Virus record (IMG/VR): IMGVR_UViG_3300035670_000044
Span: 1 to 64,000 of that record
Reading direction: 5' to 3' (one strand)
Origin: a virus
DNA length: 64,000 nt
In this document: in pieces, positions 55,959 through 64,000 of the stretch
Layout: each line of letters begins with the position of its first letter
Position numbering within the stretch: the first letter of the stretch is position 1
Position numbers and translations under genes: made by a program
The notes under the pieces: generated by a model
Database searches by the model: none
Told to the model about the DNA's origin: nothing
Seen by the model: only the letters and a program-made list of their open reading frames with translations

Positions 55959-56294
55959 TCAAAAACTCTCTTGGGTTGAGTCGTTAGAGGGTTGTTTCAC
56001 CCCGTTCAATTTGGATAACGTAGTCAACATCCGGTCAAGAAACTTTGGTGGGATACGTCCCTCCAAATCCTCCCTGGCTACATCAACGCTATCCGGCCAG
56101 CCAGACGAAACATATCCAATAAACTCCTTCAGCTCCTCGATCGTAATAAGACGCCCGGGGAGAAGGTCCCAAGAGTATCCTGTAAACACCAGGACATCCG
56201 CGCTATTCAGGACAACAATATCACCCCGAGAGCAATTTTCTCGATCAGGTATTTTGTCGTTATTTTTTCTAAGGATGTAGATAGACGGTCTCAT
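55959..56294 (-). CDS. Hypothetical protein
   Basis: 111 residues from ATG 56294, after a hairpin and G10 tract. RPSIYILRKNNDKIPDRENC, then NSADVLVFTGYSWDLLPGR, a beta-strand pattern common in fibre-associated proteins. The frame upstream through the poly-C is not used. Confidence 0.5.
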   Translation of the reverse strand: MRPSIYILRKNNDKIPDRENCSRGDIVVLNSADVLVFTGYSWDLLPGRLITIEELKEFIGYVSSGWPDSVDVAREDLEGRIPPKFLDRMLTTLSKLNGVKQPSNDSTQESF

Positions 56295-56304
56295 TGGAAA
56301 GAAA

Positions 56305-56341
56305 GGGGGGGGGGAAGAGGAGAGGGGAGCTTGAGCTCCCC
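56305..56341 (-). terminator. Hairpin plus oligo-G/C tract
   Basis: G10 at 56305-56314 and GGGGAGCT/AGCTCCCC at 56324-56341, between two minus-strand genes. Probable terminator or RNA-stability element. Confidence 0.45.
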
Positions 56342-56350
56342 CCAGATGCA

Positions 56351-56518
56351 TCAGAACTCTTGTTTTACAACCTCAGGATCGACGGCGGCTTCAGCGGGAA
56401 AAACCAAATCAAGGGCTTGTTCCAACTGGGTCACCATGCTGTTAATTAGGTACTGGTTTCGGGAAGCCTTAGCGTCAGCGTAAGCTTCTATAAGTTGAGC
56501 AAGGGTGCGTTTATCCAT
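56351..56518 (-). CDS. Small helical protein
   Basis: 55 residues from ATG 56518: MDKRTLAQLIEAYADAKASR, NQYLINSMVTQLEQALDLVF. A single helical hairpin with an acidic tail. The start at 56560 is an alternative. Similar small proteins occur in cyanophages, from memory only. Confidence 0.5.
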   Translation of the reverse strand: MDKRTLAQLIEAYADAKASRNQYLINSMVTQLEQALDLVFPAEAAVDPEVVKQEF

Positions 56519-56570
56519 GGGTAAATGGTCTAGTTGACCTCGATCTGAGGTTACCTTCATATTCTAGCAC

Positions 56571-56588
56571 GTTGAAAGCACTATAGAC
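56571..56588 (+). promoter_or_regulatory. GTTGAAAGC late promoter
   Basis: GTTGAAAGC ACTA TAGACAC, a full match 16 nt before the next gene; best example of the motif. Confidence 0.75.
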
Positions 56589-56603
56589 ACGTAAACCGAT
56601 TGC

Positions 56604-56912
56604 ATGGCCCAGGATATTCACGAGTTTGATATCTCTAAGACATTCAGCAATGTCGTCCTGACAACCATAACCCCTCAGCCCGACACCGACGGGGTTCCAG
56701 AGACCTATCTCCCACTGCGCCGGACCGGAAATCTCGCCCTACGCAACCAAGGCCGTCTTCAGGATGGATCTGGAGTAGAAATTCCCCTCGTCTTAGCTCG
56801 CAACGCGATTGAGATTGAGTCAGATCCGGTTACAGCTTACTCCCCTATCCGCCGAGCTGACCTGGTAGGTCTCCAGGCCTCCGCCTTTATTTCTTCTATT
56901 CTCTGGTCCTAA
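56604..56912 (+). CDS. Hypothetical virion protein
   Basis: 102 residues; DISKTFSNVVLTTITPQPDT, RADLVGLQASAFISSILWS. Starts the last late operon of the window. No family recognised. Confidence 0.6.
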   Translation: MAQDIHEFDISKTFSNVVLTTITPQPDTDGVPETYLPLRRTGNLALRNQGRLQDGSGVEIPLVLARNAIEIESDPVTAYSPIRRADLVGLQASAFISSILWS

Positions 56913-56918
56913 TCCGCC

Positions 56919-57314
56919 ATGCTTCTCCCATCCAACACCAGCACCAATGTTTTTAATTCCCCGACCAATGTAGAGGGGGCCGAAGCCGGACGCCTAATAA
57001 CTGTTCCGGTAAATTCTAGTGCTGAGGGGGATTGGCAAAAGAATTTCGTGCTGGTGACCTCTTTGATGTTGTGTAACCGGACTACCACCTCCTTAGCGGT
57101 GTCAGCGAAAATAGTCAACACCACCACGTCCGCACGAATCCTTTCAGGGTTAAATCTCCCCCCTAACACCTCCTACGACGTAATCAGCGGGAACAAATTT
57201 GTACTGAAAGAGGGGGATGTTTTATCGGTTTGGCATAATAGCACAATATCCGGTGCTTTGGATACTGTCTTGTCTTACACCTTGCACCGTCCCCTCACTA
57301 CTTACGACATCTGA
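56919..57314 (+). CDS. Small beta-sandwich virion protein
   Basis: 131 residues. NFVLVTSLMLCNRTTTSLAV, GLNLPPNTSYDVISGNKFVL, KEGDVLSVWHN is the module common in cyanophage structural proteins (N....v...i.L..GD.L.V). Coupled to the next gene by ATGATG. Confidence 0.6.
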   Translation: MLLPSNTSTNVFNSPTNVEGAEAGRLITVPVNSSAEGDWQKNFVLVTSLMLCNRTTTSLAVSAKIVNTTTSARILSGLNLPPNTSYDVISGNKFVLKEGDVLSVWHNSTISGALDTVLSYTLHRPLTTYDI

Positions 57315-57496
57315 TGATTAACGAAGTTTATAAGGTTGATGGTAAGTACCCTGATCCCTATGAGATAGAAAACAAACTTAAACAGTTAAAGGAGTCCTTG
57401 GATTCCGAGCGAGAGTATAGATCCGCTGTCTCTGAACTTCGTGAAGCTGGATTGGGCACTCACCCCCTCCTCGGGCAATTTTTCGTTGAAAGCTAG
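57314..57496 (+). CDS. Small helical protein
   Basis: 60 residues: EIENKLKQLKESLDSEREYR, GLGTHPLLGQFFVES. Ends in Val-Glu-Ser-stop because the next promoter is encoded in those codons. Possibly a chaperone for the following tail spike. Confidence 0.55.
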   Translation: MINEVYKVDGKYPDPYEIENKLKQLKESLDSEREYRSAVSELREAGLGTHPLLGQFFVES

Positions 57497-57503
57497 AGTA
57501 GAG
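57485..57503 (+). promoter_or_regulatory. GTTGAAAGC late promoter
   Basis: GTTGAAAGC TAGAG TAGAGGG (spacer 5), in the last codons of the preceding gene. Confidence 0.65.
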
Positions 57504-57513
57504 GGAAATTTAC

Positions 57514-59775
57514 ATGCCTTACATCCCGGATCTAGCAACAAGAGCCATTGTCCAAGTTCCGGAGGACAAGAACTCATATACCAATATTCTCAACATTGGG
57601 GCGAGTGGTAAGGGAGACATAAAGTTTTCAGGGAGTATAAGCGATGTCCAAGGGGATATTGTCACGATTAGTGGGGTAACAGACGGAGCAGGAGGGGGGT
57701 TATCCCAATACCAAGAGACGCTAACTCCTCTCACCGACCTGGTCGTGTTTGGGTACGATCTAGCAACTACTCCTGAACCCTCTGTACTTTCCGTCTCGTC
57801 ACAGACCTCAGTCTCGGTAAATTTCTCTTCCAGCATAGCTACCAACTCCAACCTCGCACCGCTGAAATATATCGTTTTTGGATTTGATCCGATCACCGGG
57901 AGACTCCCCAACTTCCGCTCGGTAATCGAGATTGGTACGAAGGTTCTTAATCCCGATCTTTGGAACACATCGCAATACGTTCAACTTAATTTTTCTCGTA
58001 CAAGTCAATACGCGTTGCCTGTAATTTTTAGGGTCTGGGGGAACAGAGTAGATTTCCTTGGTATTGTGGGAAACAATAAAGTTGGCTATCCGGGGTCTGG
58101 GAGTATCGTATTTAGAGATTTCGGTCTGACAGAACTACCTTCCTGGGACACCGACCCTGCCTTGCCCTGGTTTATGTCTGACGTGTTCTCCGTATCCGGT
58201 CTTGACGTAAACCTGGTACGTCGAATTACCGGTAAACTCAAAGTAACTATACAACCCAACTTGCTTGGAAGTCAACCCAATTACATCCAGTGCGACATGG
58301 GTTCGATTAACACATCGTTTGTGACTGGCGGCACAGCTCGATTCGTCATCGACGACACGCAACACATCCAGACCGCAGTCAATCTTGCTGCGACAACTAA
58401 TGTCAAAGAAGTATTTTTTCCCGCTGGTACATACAACATCTCCGATTCATATTTCTTAAACAGTAGTCAAAACAACTACTCCGGGATTACTTTGAGGGGG
58501 ACAGGTTCCGCATCCGTAGTCAAACGCCTCCCTTGCACGTTGGGAAATCCCCTGTACCCTGGATTAATCAACTTTACCGGACAGTCCGTATCCCCACGAA
58601 TATCAGGACTTACGTTTCGCACTCTCTCCTTTGACGGCAGCAAAACCGAGTCTTATTCACTTGTATCCCCCATAACGACAGAACTGGGGGTGAGAATACA
58701 ACACGCGGACAATGTCGTTATAGACGAGTGCGGTGTAGTAGAGTGTGGGGGTGGTGGCATAGGGCTATACAACACCAAAGGCATCACGTTTACGTCAAAT
58801 ACCATCCGGTCTACCGGTCGAGCCTACGAGCAATCCGTCTCCCCGCTAGTCATCGACACAAGCGAGAACGTTGTCGCCCAAGGAAACCTGATGGAGTTTG
58901 CAACCACCGGCCCCCGGGTAATCAGCACAGATTACAGCACCATTAACGGTAACATCATCCGGTCGTGTGGGGATTCCGGCCTTACCCTAGAGACTTCGTT
59001 CCAATGGAGTGCGCAGAACAATCTGGCGTATAGCGACAACGACTCAATAATTCGGTCAATCGACACTTACAACAATGAGTACAGTAAGGCGTCAATTGAG
59101 GTTCGGGCCGGTGTCGCACTCGATCCAGTGTTCATGACCGTCACGTACGGTGGTGAATCCGTTAGTATCGTCAAAAATTCCGTTGTTGCGGATATATTCC
59201 CACTTAACTCTGCTGGAGTCAAGACTACCCCCTCCGTCGGTGCGTTCCGGGTCCTCGAAACCTCCGCACAGCTCGAGGCGGGAATTTTCTCCGTCACACT
59301 TCCAGGAACCACATCGACAACGTTCGGAGGTAAAACCATCCCAGCAACAGGTTCGTTGACAAACGCCAACGGCTACATGTACGAGGTCAAAGCCACCGTC
59401 CGGATCGGTCAGGGGAGCAGGGGGTTTACGCCTCTTTCCATCCGCAGCACGACTGTTGGGTCTACTCCCTACCTCGCCATAGCCTTGCGGAATCCTAGCG
59501 ACCTCCTGGGTTTCCAGATCTACTCCGAGTCTAGCCCAGAAAACGACCGTATCCAAATCAGCGGGTTTTCGAACACCGGCTTAAGCTCTTGGGACCAAAA
59601 CTCTGCTTACACTGTTGTCGGTATCGACACCGACACCAATTCCCTCCTGATCAATCCTATCCCCGGACTCAGTGTATCAACTACCCCAGTTGATTTTACT
59701 GGCTCACCCCGCCTGTTCATCCTACGCTCTAATTACTTCGTCGCTGACGGAAACCTCATCGTTCACACCTTCTGA
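57514..59775 (+). CDS. Right-handed beta-helix tail spike (pectate-lyase-like)
   Basis: 753 residues. Residues about 270-480 have the pectate-lyase-like opening RFVIDDTQHIQTAVNLAATT, VKEVFFPAGTYNIS, ITLRGTG, and helix-forming coils with VIDECGVVECGGGGIGLYNT and TINGNIIRSCGDSGL. Such spikes bind and often hydrolyse surface polysaccharide. Catalytic residues cannot be placed by eye. N-terminal 250 residues probably attach it to the tail. Confidence 0.75.
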   Translation: MPYIPDLATRAIVQVPEDKNSYTNILNIGASGKGDIKFSGSISDVQGDIVTISGVTDGAGGGLSQYQETLTPLTDLVVFGYDLATTPEPSVLSVSSQTSVSVNFSSSIATNSNLAPLKYIVFGFDPITGRLPNFRSVIEIGTKVLNPDLWNTSQYVQLNFSRTSQYALPVIFRVWGNRVDFLGIVGNNKVGYPGSGSIVFRDFGLTELPSWDTDPALPWFMSDVFSVSGLDVNLVRRITGKLKVTIQPNLLGSQPNYIQCDMGSINTSFVTGGTARFVIDDTQHIQTAVNLAATTNVKEVFFPAGTYNISDSYFLNSSQNNYSGITLRGTGSASVVKRLPCTLGNPLYPGLINFTGQSVSPRISGLTFRTLSFDGSKTESYSLVSPITTELGVRIQHADNVVIDECGVVECGGGGIGLYNTKGITFTSNTIRSTGRAYEQSVSPLVIDTSENVVAQGNLMEFATTGPRVISTDYSTINGNIIRSCGDSGLTLETSFQWSAQNNLAYSDNDSIIRSIDTYNNEYSKASIEVRAGVALDPVFMTVTYGGESVSIVKNSVVADIFPLNSAGVKTTPSVGAFRVLETSAQLEAGIFSVTLPGTTSTTFGGKTIPATGSLTNANGYMYEVKATVRIGQGSRGFTPLSIRSTTVGSTPYLAIALRNPSDLLGFQIYSESSPENDRIQISGFSNTGLSSWDQNSAYTVVGIDTDTNSLLINPIPGLSVSTTPVDFTGSPRLFILRSNYFVADGNLIVHTF

Positions 59776-59780
59776 TCACC

Positions 59781-62700
59781 ATGGCCAACAAACAAACTAT
59801 TATTGGAAAAACCGCTCCGGTACCCCTTGGCCAGCAAAAGGCGGTGAACTCGTTGCCGGTCGTATTTGCGGAAGACCAGCCGCCAATTCCGGTTGAGGAG
59901 CAAAATAAGGTTCAGTCGGAGGTAGCGTTATCTCTGCTGGGTATTCCCCGGGCCGAAGTCTCACTCGGTATCTTCGCCGACGTCAATACTTACGACATCA
60001 ACCCGTCTGAGTGGTCCCAGGTCCCTCTGGAGAACGATCCGGACACCGGCACTGGTGTTAATCACCTGGCGGCTGAAGCCGGAGCTGAGCTGGTCGCATC
60101 GGCCGGTCGGACGACCATCCTGACCTCGAAGCGGTTTTTCCGGTACCAGCCCGGCCGCGTATCGTCTTCTACGATGGGTGTCAAGATGAACAGGACACTA
60201 TCCACCTACGATCCGGCCACCCCCGCCCGGAACATTATGAAAGGTGCTCCGACTATCAAGAAGTGGGGAATTTTTGATAAGTTTGATGGATATTACTACG
60301 AGATTGCGAATGGAGGAGACCGTAACGACTTTCGGTGTGTACGCCGGACACAAGCACTTACACCTACTCAGCCGGCTGGCATCGAATCGACCGGGGACGC
60401 ATGGAACAAAGTCGCAGCGTTAAGCGGTACAAGCAATATCAAGGCGGGTAACTGGGGCGTAGTAGGGGTAGATCCGGTCATTTTCCGCAACGGCTTGTGC
60501 TACGTCGCAGCGGCGATTCACGACCCGAGCTTGTGCTATGCACCGGCCGACGTCCGGGCGGTTGAAGCCTCACCTAACACCCTGTCCGACTACACGTATA
60601 ATGAGGGATACGCCGTTCGCCTCGCTTATCGGGACGGGTCCGGGAGTTTTGTCGAGCATCTCTCCGGCCGCCAGTTCGCTTTTCCATTCGACCAGCGCGA
60701 ATCAAACACATATACGACTCAGGAGTATGAGACATGGAGAACCAATGGAGAGTTTCTAAAACCCGCATCAGAGTACATCCGCCTCGACGCACATTGCCGG
60801 TGGGAGGATTTGGTCACTAACCTTAGCCGTGGTGGCGGCACGGTCTTCAGCAGCCAGATCGGGTTATCTGGTGACGCGTTAGACGTGGCTGTCAATAGCG
60901 CCAGATTTGGGTACGATACGACACCCAGCGAAACCGCTAGCGGTGTTAAGGTTTGGAATCTTTTGGTGACAGTTCAGGGTAGTACGCAAATTTCTAACTC
61001 TCAGTACTCCGCCGCGTTCCCTGCCCCCCACCGGACTAGTTCCTACGATGTTGACAACGCTAATATCGGCCGAAAAAATGTCACGTTAAAGGAGTGGTTC
61101 AAGATTTGTGTTCCGCCACAATACCGGACAGTATACGAGTGGAGGCCGGTCCGAGCCATGTTCTCCGGTGATCAACTAAACGGACTTGCTGACAACACTG
61201 TCCGCTGGAGTGATGTTTCCACGGCTAATGTAGATCCGACGATCATCGGGGTGAAGCGTCCTGGCGACCCCGTCGAACTGAACGGCCAGACTCTAACCGA
61301 CTCCTCAGTATACAATATCGATTTTACCAAAGTCACCATGTGGAAGATTGAATTCTCATGGTACGGAGCGGTTGGTGCGTTATTCCTTTGCTATGTACCT
61401 GTGGGGAATGGTGAGGCCCGGTGGGTTCGAGTTCACCACATGAGGGCGTCTAACCAGCTCGATGTAGCTTCGCTGGGTAACGCGACCTTGCCGATTACCT
61501 ACCTCACTCACTCAGGACTTAGCAACGGACTACCAAACAACCATAGCACGTTGGTGAAGTACGGTGCGTCGTACTATATCGATGGTGGTGACAAGGGCAC
61601 GGTCAAGCTTCTGTCTAAGTCATCCGATTACGGGAAGGAAGTATCGTACAGTGGGATTAAGACCACCGTAGCTACCGCTCCTGTTTCGAACTACTTCAGC
61701 ATCTTGAGCAGTACTGTAGCTCAGGCTGATAAAGATCAGTTGATCGGTGCGTATTTGAAGTCCGACACGACTATGCGGGTAATCTGGGTTGAGAACGACA
61801 GCACTAATATGGTTAGGCTGTATTTTAACCAATCTACGACTAACCTGTCAAACGGTCAGTCTATCGAACTTATTGTCCCACGTCGTCAACGGGCCATGAT
61901 GGCACTGAGAGCGAAGGATGAGGTGACGAATACGACCGGAACCCCCATAAGAAACCGCATCCAGTTGTACCCAATTAAGTACGGGATTGGTGTGATGGAT
62001 TCTAGCAGTGACAGCAATATCTTGACCGTTAACTTTATCAAAAATCCCCTGCTTATTACGAATAATCTTAATAACTCTACTTTGTCTCAGAGTTACCCCA
62101 TCGCCTTGTTCTCCGTTTCCGGGTCCCCCCAATTCGGTCTAGAGGTCGGATCAGGGACGGTACCCCGGGAAATCATCTCCGGTACTAATATCCCCAGTGG
62201 TGATTTCGCTATTCTGACCGGCCTGCTAGCTTCAGATGGTTCGTATCTGCACTGCTACATGCGCGGCATCGCCACCGGATCTGTTCAGGTCGGTGGTTTC
62301 CCAGCCTCCCCGTCCGTGTCTGAGTTTCCGGTTCTCGTCAGGTTCTTCCGCAAAGGTACCAAATATTACGTGCAGAACTACTCAGCTCAGTCTGCTCCCG
62401 TATCGGTCTACGGCTCGCTACTTCCTGTCCGAATGTATACGTTTAACACCCAGGGGACGATAACTCCATTTACCGGTGACTTCACCCACTCCAAGTACGA
62501 GGACCAGAAAAAGTGGAACGAGTCGGGATTTGTTGGTAGCTTTGAGTCCATCGCACAGCTTTCTGGAGCTTCGGTATCTCAAGATTTTCGCCTTTCACCT
62601 GTCGCCGACACCGGTAACACGATCTTCTCCCTATACACTAACAGTGGCGGCTCTCAGTACGACCTGACCGACTACTTCTCCTACAACAAAGAGTACATCT

Positions 62701-62825
62701 CGTATCCGTTAACAAATGAGGTAGATATTCTGTGTGCTTACGCTATGTGGGAGTCGACATCGGCAAACTTACAGCCTTCCAGTACCGTCTCAATCGTCAA
62801 TTCTCTGACTTGGGAGGAGCAGTAA
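59781..62825 (+). CDS. Phage structural protein, second of three related
   Basis: 1014 residues. Opens LLGIPRAEVSLGIFADVNTY, DINPSEWSQVPLE and carries FFRYQPGRVSSSTMGVKMNR, DKFDGYYYEIANGGDRNDFR, WKIEFSWYGAVGALFLCYVP, RWVRVHHMRASN, VASLGNATLPITY, a longer version of the module in 53044-54387. C-terminal half holds further beta domains. Probable large tail fibre or tail-associated protein. Confidence 0.7.
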   Translation: MANKQTIIGKTAPVPLGQQKAVNSLPVVFAEDQPPIPVEEQNKVQSEVALSLLGIPRAEVSLGIFADVNTYDINPSEWSQVPLENDPDTGTGVNHLAAEAGAELVASAGRTTILTSKRFFRYQPGRVSSSTMGVKMNRTLSTYDPATPARNIMKGAPTIKKWGIFDKFDGYYYEIANGGDRNDFRCVRRTQALTPTQPAGIESTGDAWNKVAALSGTSNIKAGNWGVVGVDPVIFRNGLCYVAAAIHDPSLCYAPADVRAVEASPNTLSDYTYNEGYAVRLAYRDGSGSFVEHLSGRQFAFPFDQRESNTYTTQEYETWRTNGEFLKPASEYIRLDAHCRWEDLVTNLSRGGGTVFSSQIGLSGDALDVAVNSARFGYDTTPSETASGVKVWNLLVTVQGSTQISNSQYSAAFPAPHRTSSYDVDNANIGRKNVTLKEWFKICVPPQYRTVYEWRPVRAMFSGDQLNGLADNTVRWSDVSTANVDPTIIGVKRPGDPVELNGQTLTDSSVYNIDFTKVTMWKIEFSWYGAVGALFLCYVPVGNGEARWVRVHHMRASNQLDVASLGNATLPITYLTHSGLSNGLPNNHSTLVKYGASYYIDGGDKGTVKLLSKSSDYGKEVSYSGIKTTVATAPVSNYFSILSSTVAQADKDQLIGAYLKSDTTMRVIWVENDSTNMVRLYFNQSTTNLSNGQSIELIVPRRQRAMMALRAKDEVTNTTGTPIRNRIQLYPIKYGIGVMDSSSDSNILTVNFIKNPLLITNNLNNSTLSQSYPIALFSVSGSPQFGLEVGSGTVPREIISGTNIPSGDFAILTGLLASDGSYLHCYMRGIATGSVQVGGFPASPSVSEFPVLVRFFRKGTKYYVQNYSAQSAPVSVYGSLLPVRMYTFNTQGTITPFTGDFTHSKYEDQKKWNESGFVGSFESIAQLSGASVSQDFRLSPVADTGNTIFSLYTNSGGSQYDLTDYFSYNKEYISYPLTNEVDILCAYAMWESTSANLQPSSTVSIVNSLTWEEQ

Positions 62826-62828
62826 ACC

Positions 62829-64000
62829 ATGGCTGGCAAACAATCGATCCGGGCGGATAAAACACCCCCCCGGCGCAGCCAAGGTGTTAAACAGATGGTG
62901 GATACTGGGGGATTTGCCCTCTCCACAGAGCTAGGTGCCCCGCTGGTAACAGAAAAGGACGAATATAGGAGGAGTGAGTATGGGAAAGATACGGCGCCTA
63001 GCGTTGTCCTGAACTCCGAATCATATCAATCTGATGCTCTAAGTACCGCCAACAACTTCAGCAAGGGTAGTCCGGCCGCTTTACCTATAGTTGAGAGGTT
63101 CGCCGAGCAAAGTGAGGTATCCCGATCGTTGCTCGGGATCAACCGCGAAACTTCCCAGCAAGGCCTGTTCGGTAACGTGTCAACCTACGGTCTAGACCCC
63201 AAAGACTGGAGAGTTGACACACCGGACACCCGTTTCAGTGGAGATATGTGGTGGTGGATTCGTCGTCCCAGTTCCACAGGGAGTTATTACGAGGCTAAGG
63301 TTACTGAAGACGATAAAAACGCAGCGATTGTACTATCGGCAAGCCCTACACCGTTCCTAGAGCCCCCACGGCCGGGTATCCAGGACCAACTGATTAATCC
63401 GGGGGGTGCAGAGCGGTATACTGGATGGGGGCAATATATTAACTCAGTAGTAGCATTGTATTTGTTCCGGTACATGGTAGAAAAAACAACACCGTCTCAA
63501 TGGGAACAATTCAATCTTGGGTATCTGCTGTCAACCTATCCTCCGATCCAAAACAACAACGGCACATATAGTTTTAACGAACTGTACTGGGATAAGATCT
63601 GGCTGGACATCAAACAAAACAGATTTGGCCCGATTAGTAACTATCCGGTCATCCCAAGCGGCCGAGCATACAATTTTAACACGGCCACCATACCAAACTG
63701 GAGAGATAATCCTGGCCTGTGGGGCAGTAGCAGCGTCATAATTTCCGAGGCTACTAGCCGTCTACCACAAGATCTCGATATCTCCTGGGACTCATTCTTC
63801 TTTAGCTCAACACGGGTGTATTACCCATCCGATCGCCCGGAGGACCGTGGTCACTACCGGATCCAGACCAATCCCCAGGCGGACTTGTGGGAAAAGTACT
63901 TCGGGTTAAGGTACGACCAGCTTCGTAGCGACCTAAGGAATTGGGAGTTCACCGTACACCCGAACGAATCTAGTGTCACCCAACTTGAAAAAGATCTGAA
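62829..64000 (+). CDS. Phage structural protein, third of three related (partial)
   Basis: At least 390 residues, open to the window end. LLGINRETSQQGLFGNVSTY, GLDPKDWRVDTPDT aligns with LLGIPRAEVSLGIFADVNTY, DINPSEWSQVPLEN of the previous protein, so the two are tandem paralogues. The middle has WWWIRRPSSTGSYYEAKVTE and aromatic-rich segments. C-terminal part lies outside the window. Confidence 0.65.
   Translation, partial: MAGKQSIRADKTPPRRSQGVKQMVDTGGFALSTELGAPLVTEKDEYRRSEYGKDTAPSVVLNSESYQSDALSTANNFSKGSPAALPIVERFAEQSEVSRSLLGINRETSQQGLFGNVSTYGLDPKDWRVDTPDTRFSGDMWWWIRRPSSTGSYYEAKVTEDDKNAAIVLSASPTPFLEPPRPGIQDQLINPGGAERYTGWGQYINSVVALYLFRYMVEKTTPSQWEQFNLGYLLSTYPPIQNNNGTYSFNELYWDKIWLDIKQNRFGPISNYPVIPSGRAYNFNTATIPNWRDNPGLWGSSSVIISEATSRLPQDLDISWDSFFFSSTRVYYPSDRPEDRGHYRIQTNPQADLWEKYFGLRYDQLRSDLRNWEFTVHPNESSVTQLEKDL

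Overview
The window is about 64 kb of a lytic, contractile-tailed phage (myovirus type) that infects a cyanobacterium. The cyanobacterial host is inferred from three auxiliary genes: a phycobilin-type ferredoxin-dependent bilin reductase, a 39-residue high-light-inducible-type protein, and a SpeD-type pyruvoyl decarboxylase, together with the host-like extended -10 promoters. The phage assignment rests on a Mu-type portal, a Mu I-type protease/scaffold, the major capsid protein, a capsid decoration protein, a tail sheath, tail assembly chaperones and many fibre and baseplate-like genes. No integrase or large terminase is visible, so the genome continues outside the window.

Layout. 1-4.2 kb: a truncated VWA-domain fragment, then about 16 tiny overlapping paralogous genes on the + strand. 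4.2-8.6 kb: small unknown genes, an AT-rich spacer, and a convergent pair closed by a G10/C10 hairpin. 8.6-14.2 kb: topoisomerase IIA subunit A, a PD-(D/E)XK-like nuclease, an AbrB-like protein, bilin reductase, a degenerate methylase-like protein, SpeD and a small basic protein. 14.2-15.1 kb: four tRNAs (Met, Leu, Arg, Gly), a roughly 430-nt stretch with nested pseudoknots that looks like a large structured RNA, and an hli gene. 15.2-20.3 kb: a coiled-coil membrane protein, a phosphoesterase, a mitochondrial-Pol-gamma-like DNA polymerase and an RlpA-like protein. 20.3-36.9 kb: mainly minus-strand head and tail genes (Dps-like, Gp37-like, DUF1320-like, capsid, decoration, protease/scaffold, sheath, chaperones), invaded by two free-standing homing-type nucleases, three group I introns inside the capsid gene and an IS200/IS605-type tnpB element. 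37-64 kb: fibre, baseplate and portal genes on both strands, ending in a partial gene at the right edge.

Expression. Two promoter classes recur. One is host-like: an extended -10, GTGCTA(A/G/T)NNT, found mostly before early or metabolic genes. The other is a compact motif, GTTGAAAGC-N4-TAGA, placed just upstream of virion genes on both strands and often written into the last codons of the preceding gene as Val-Glu-Ser. The second is too compact for a sigma-70 -35/-10 pair and suggests a dedicated late transcription factor or polymerase.

The strongest candidates for something new are the capsid gene split by three group I introns with a tiny exon between two of them, the 16-member array of diverged small proteins, the pseudoknot-rich RNA beside the tRNAs, and the GTTGAAAGC late promoter.
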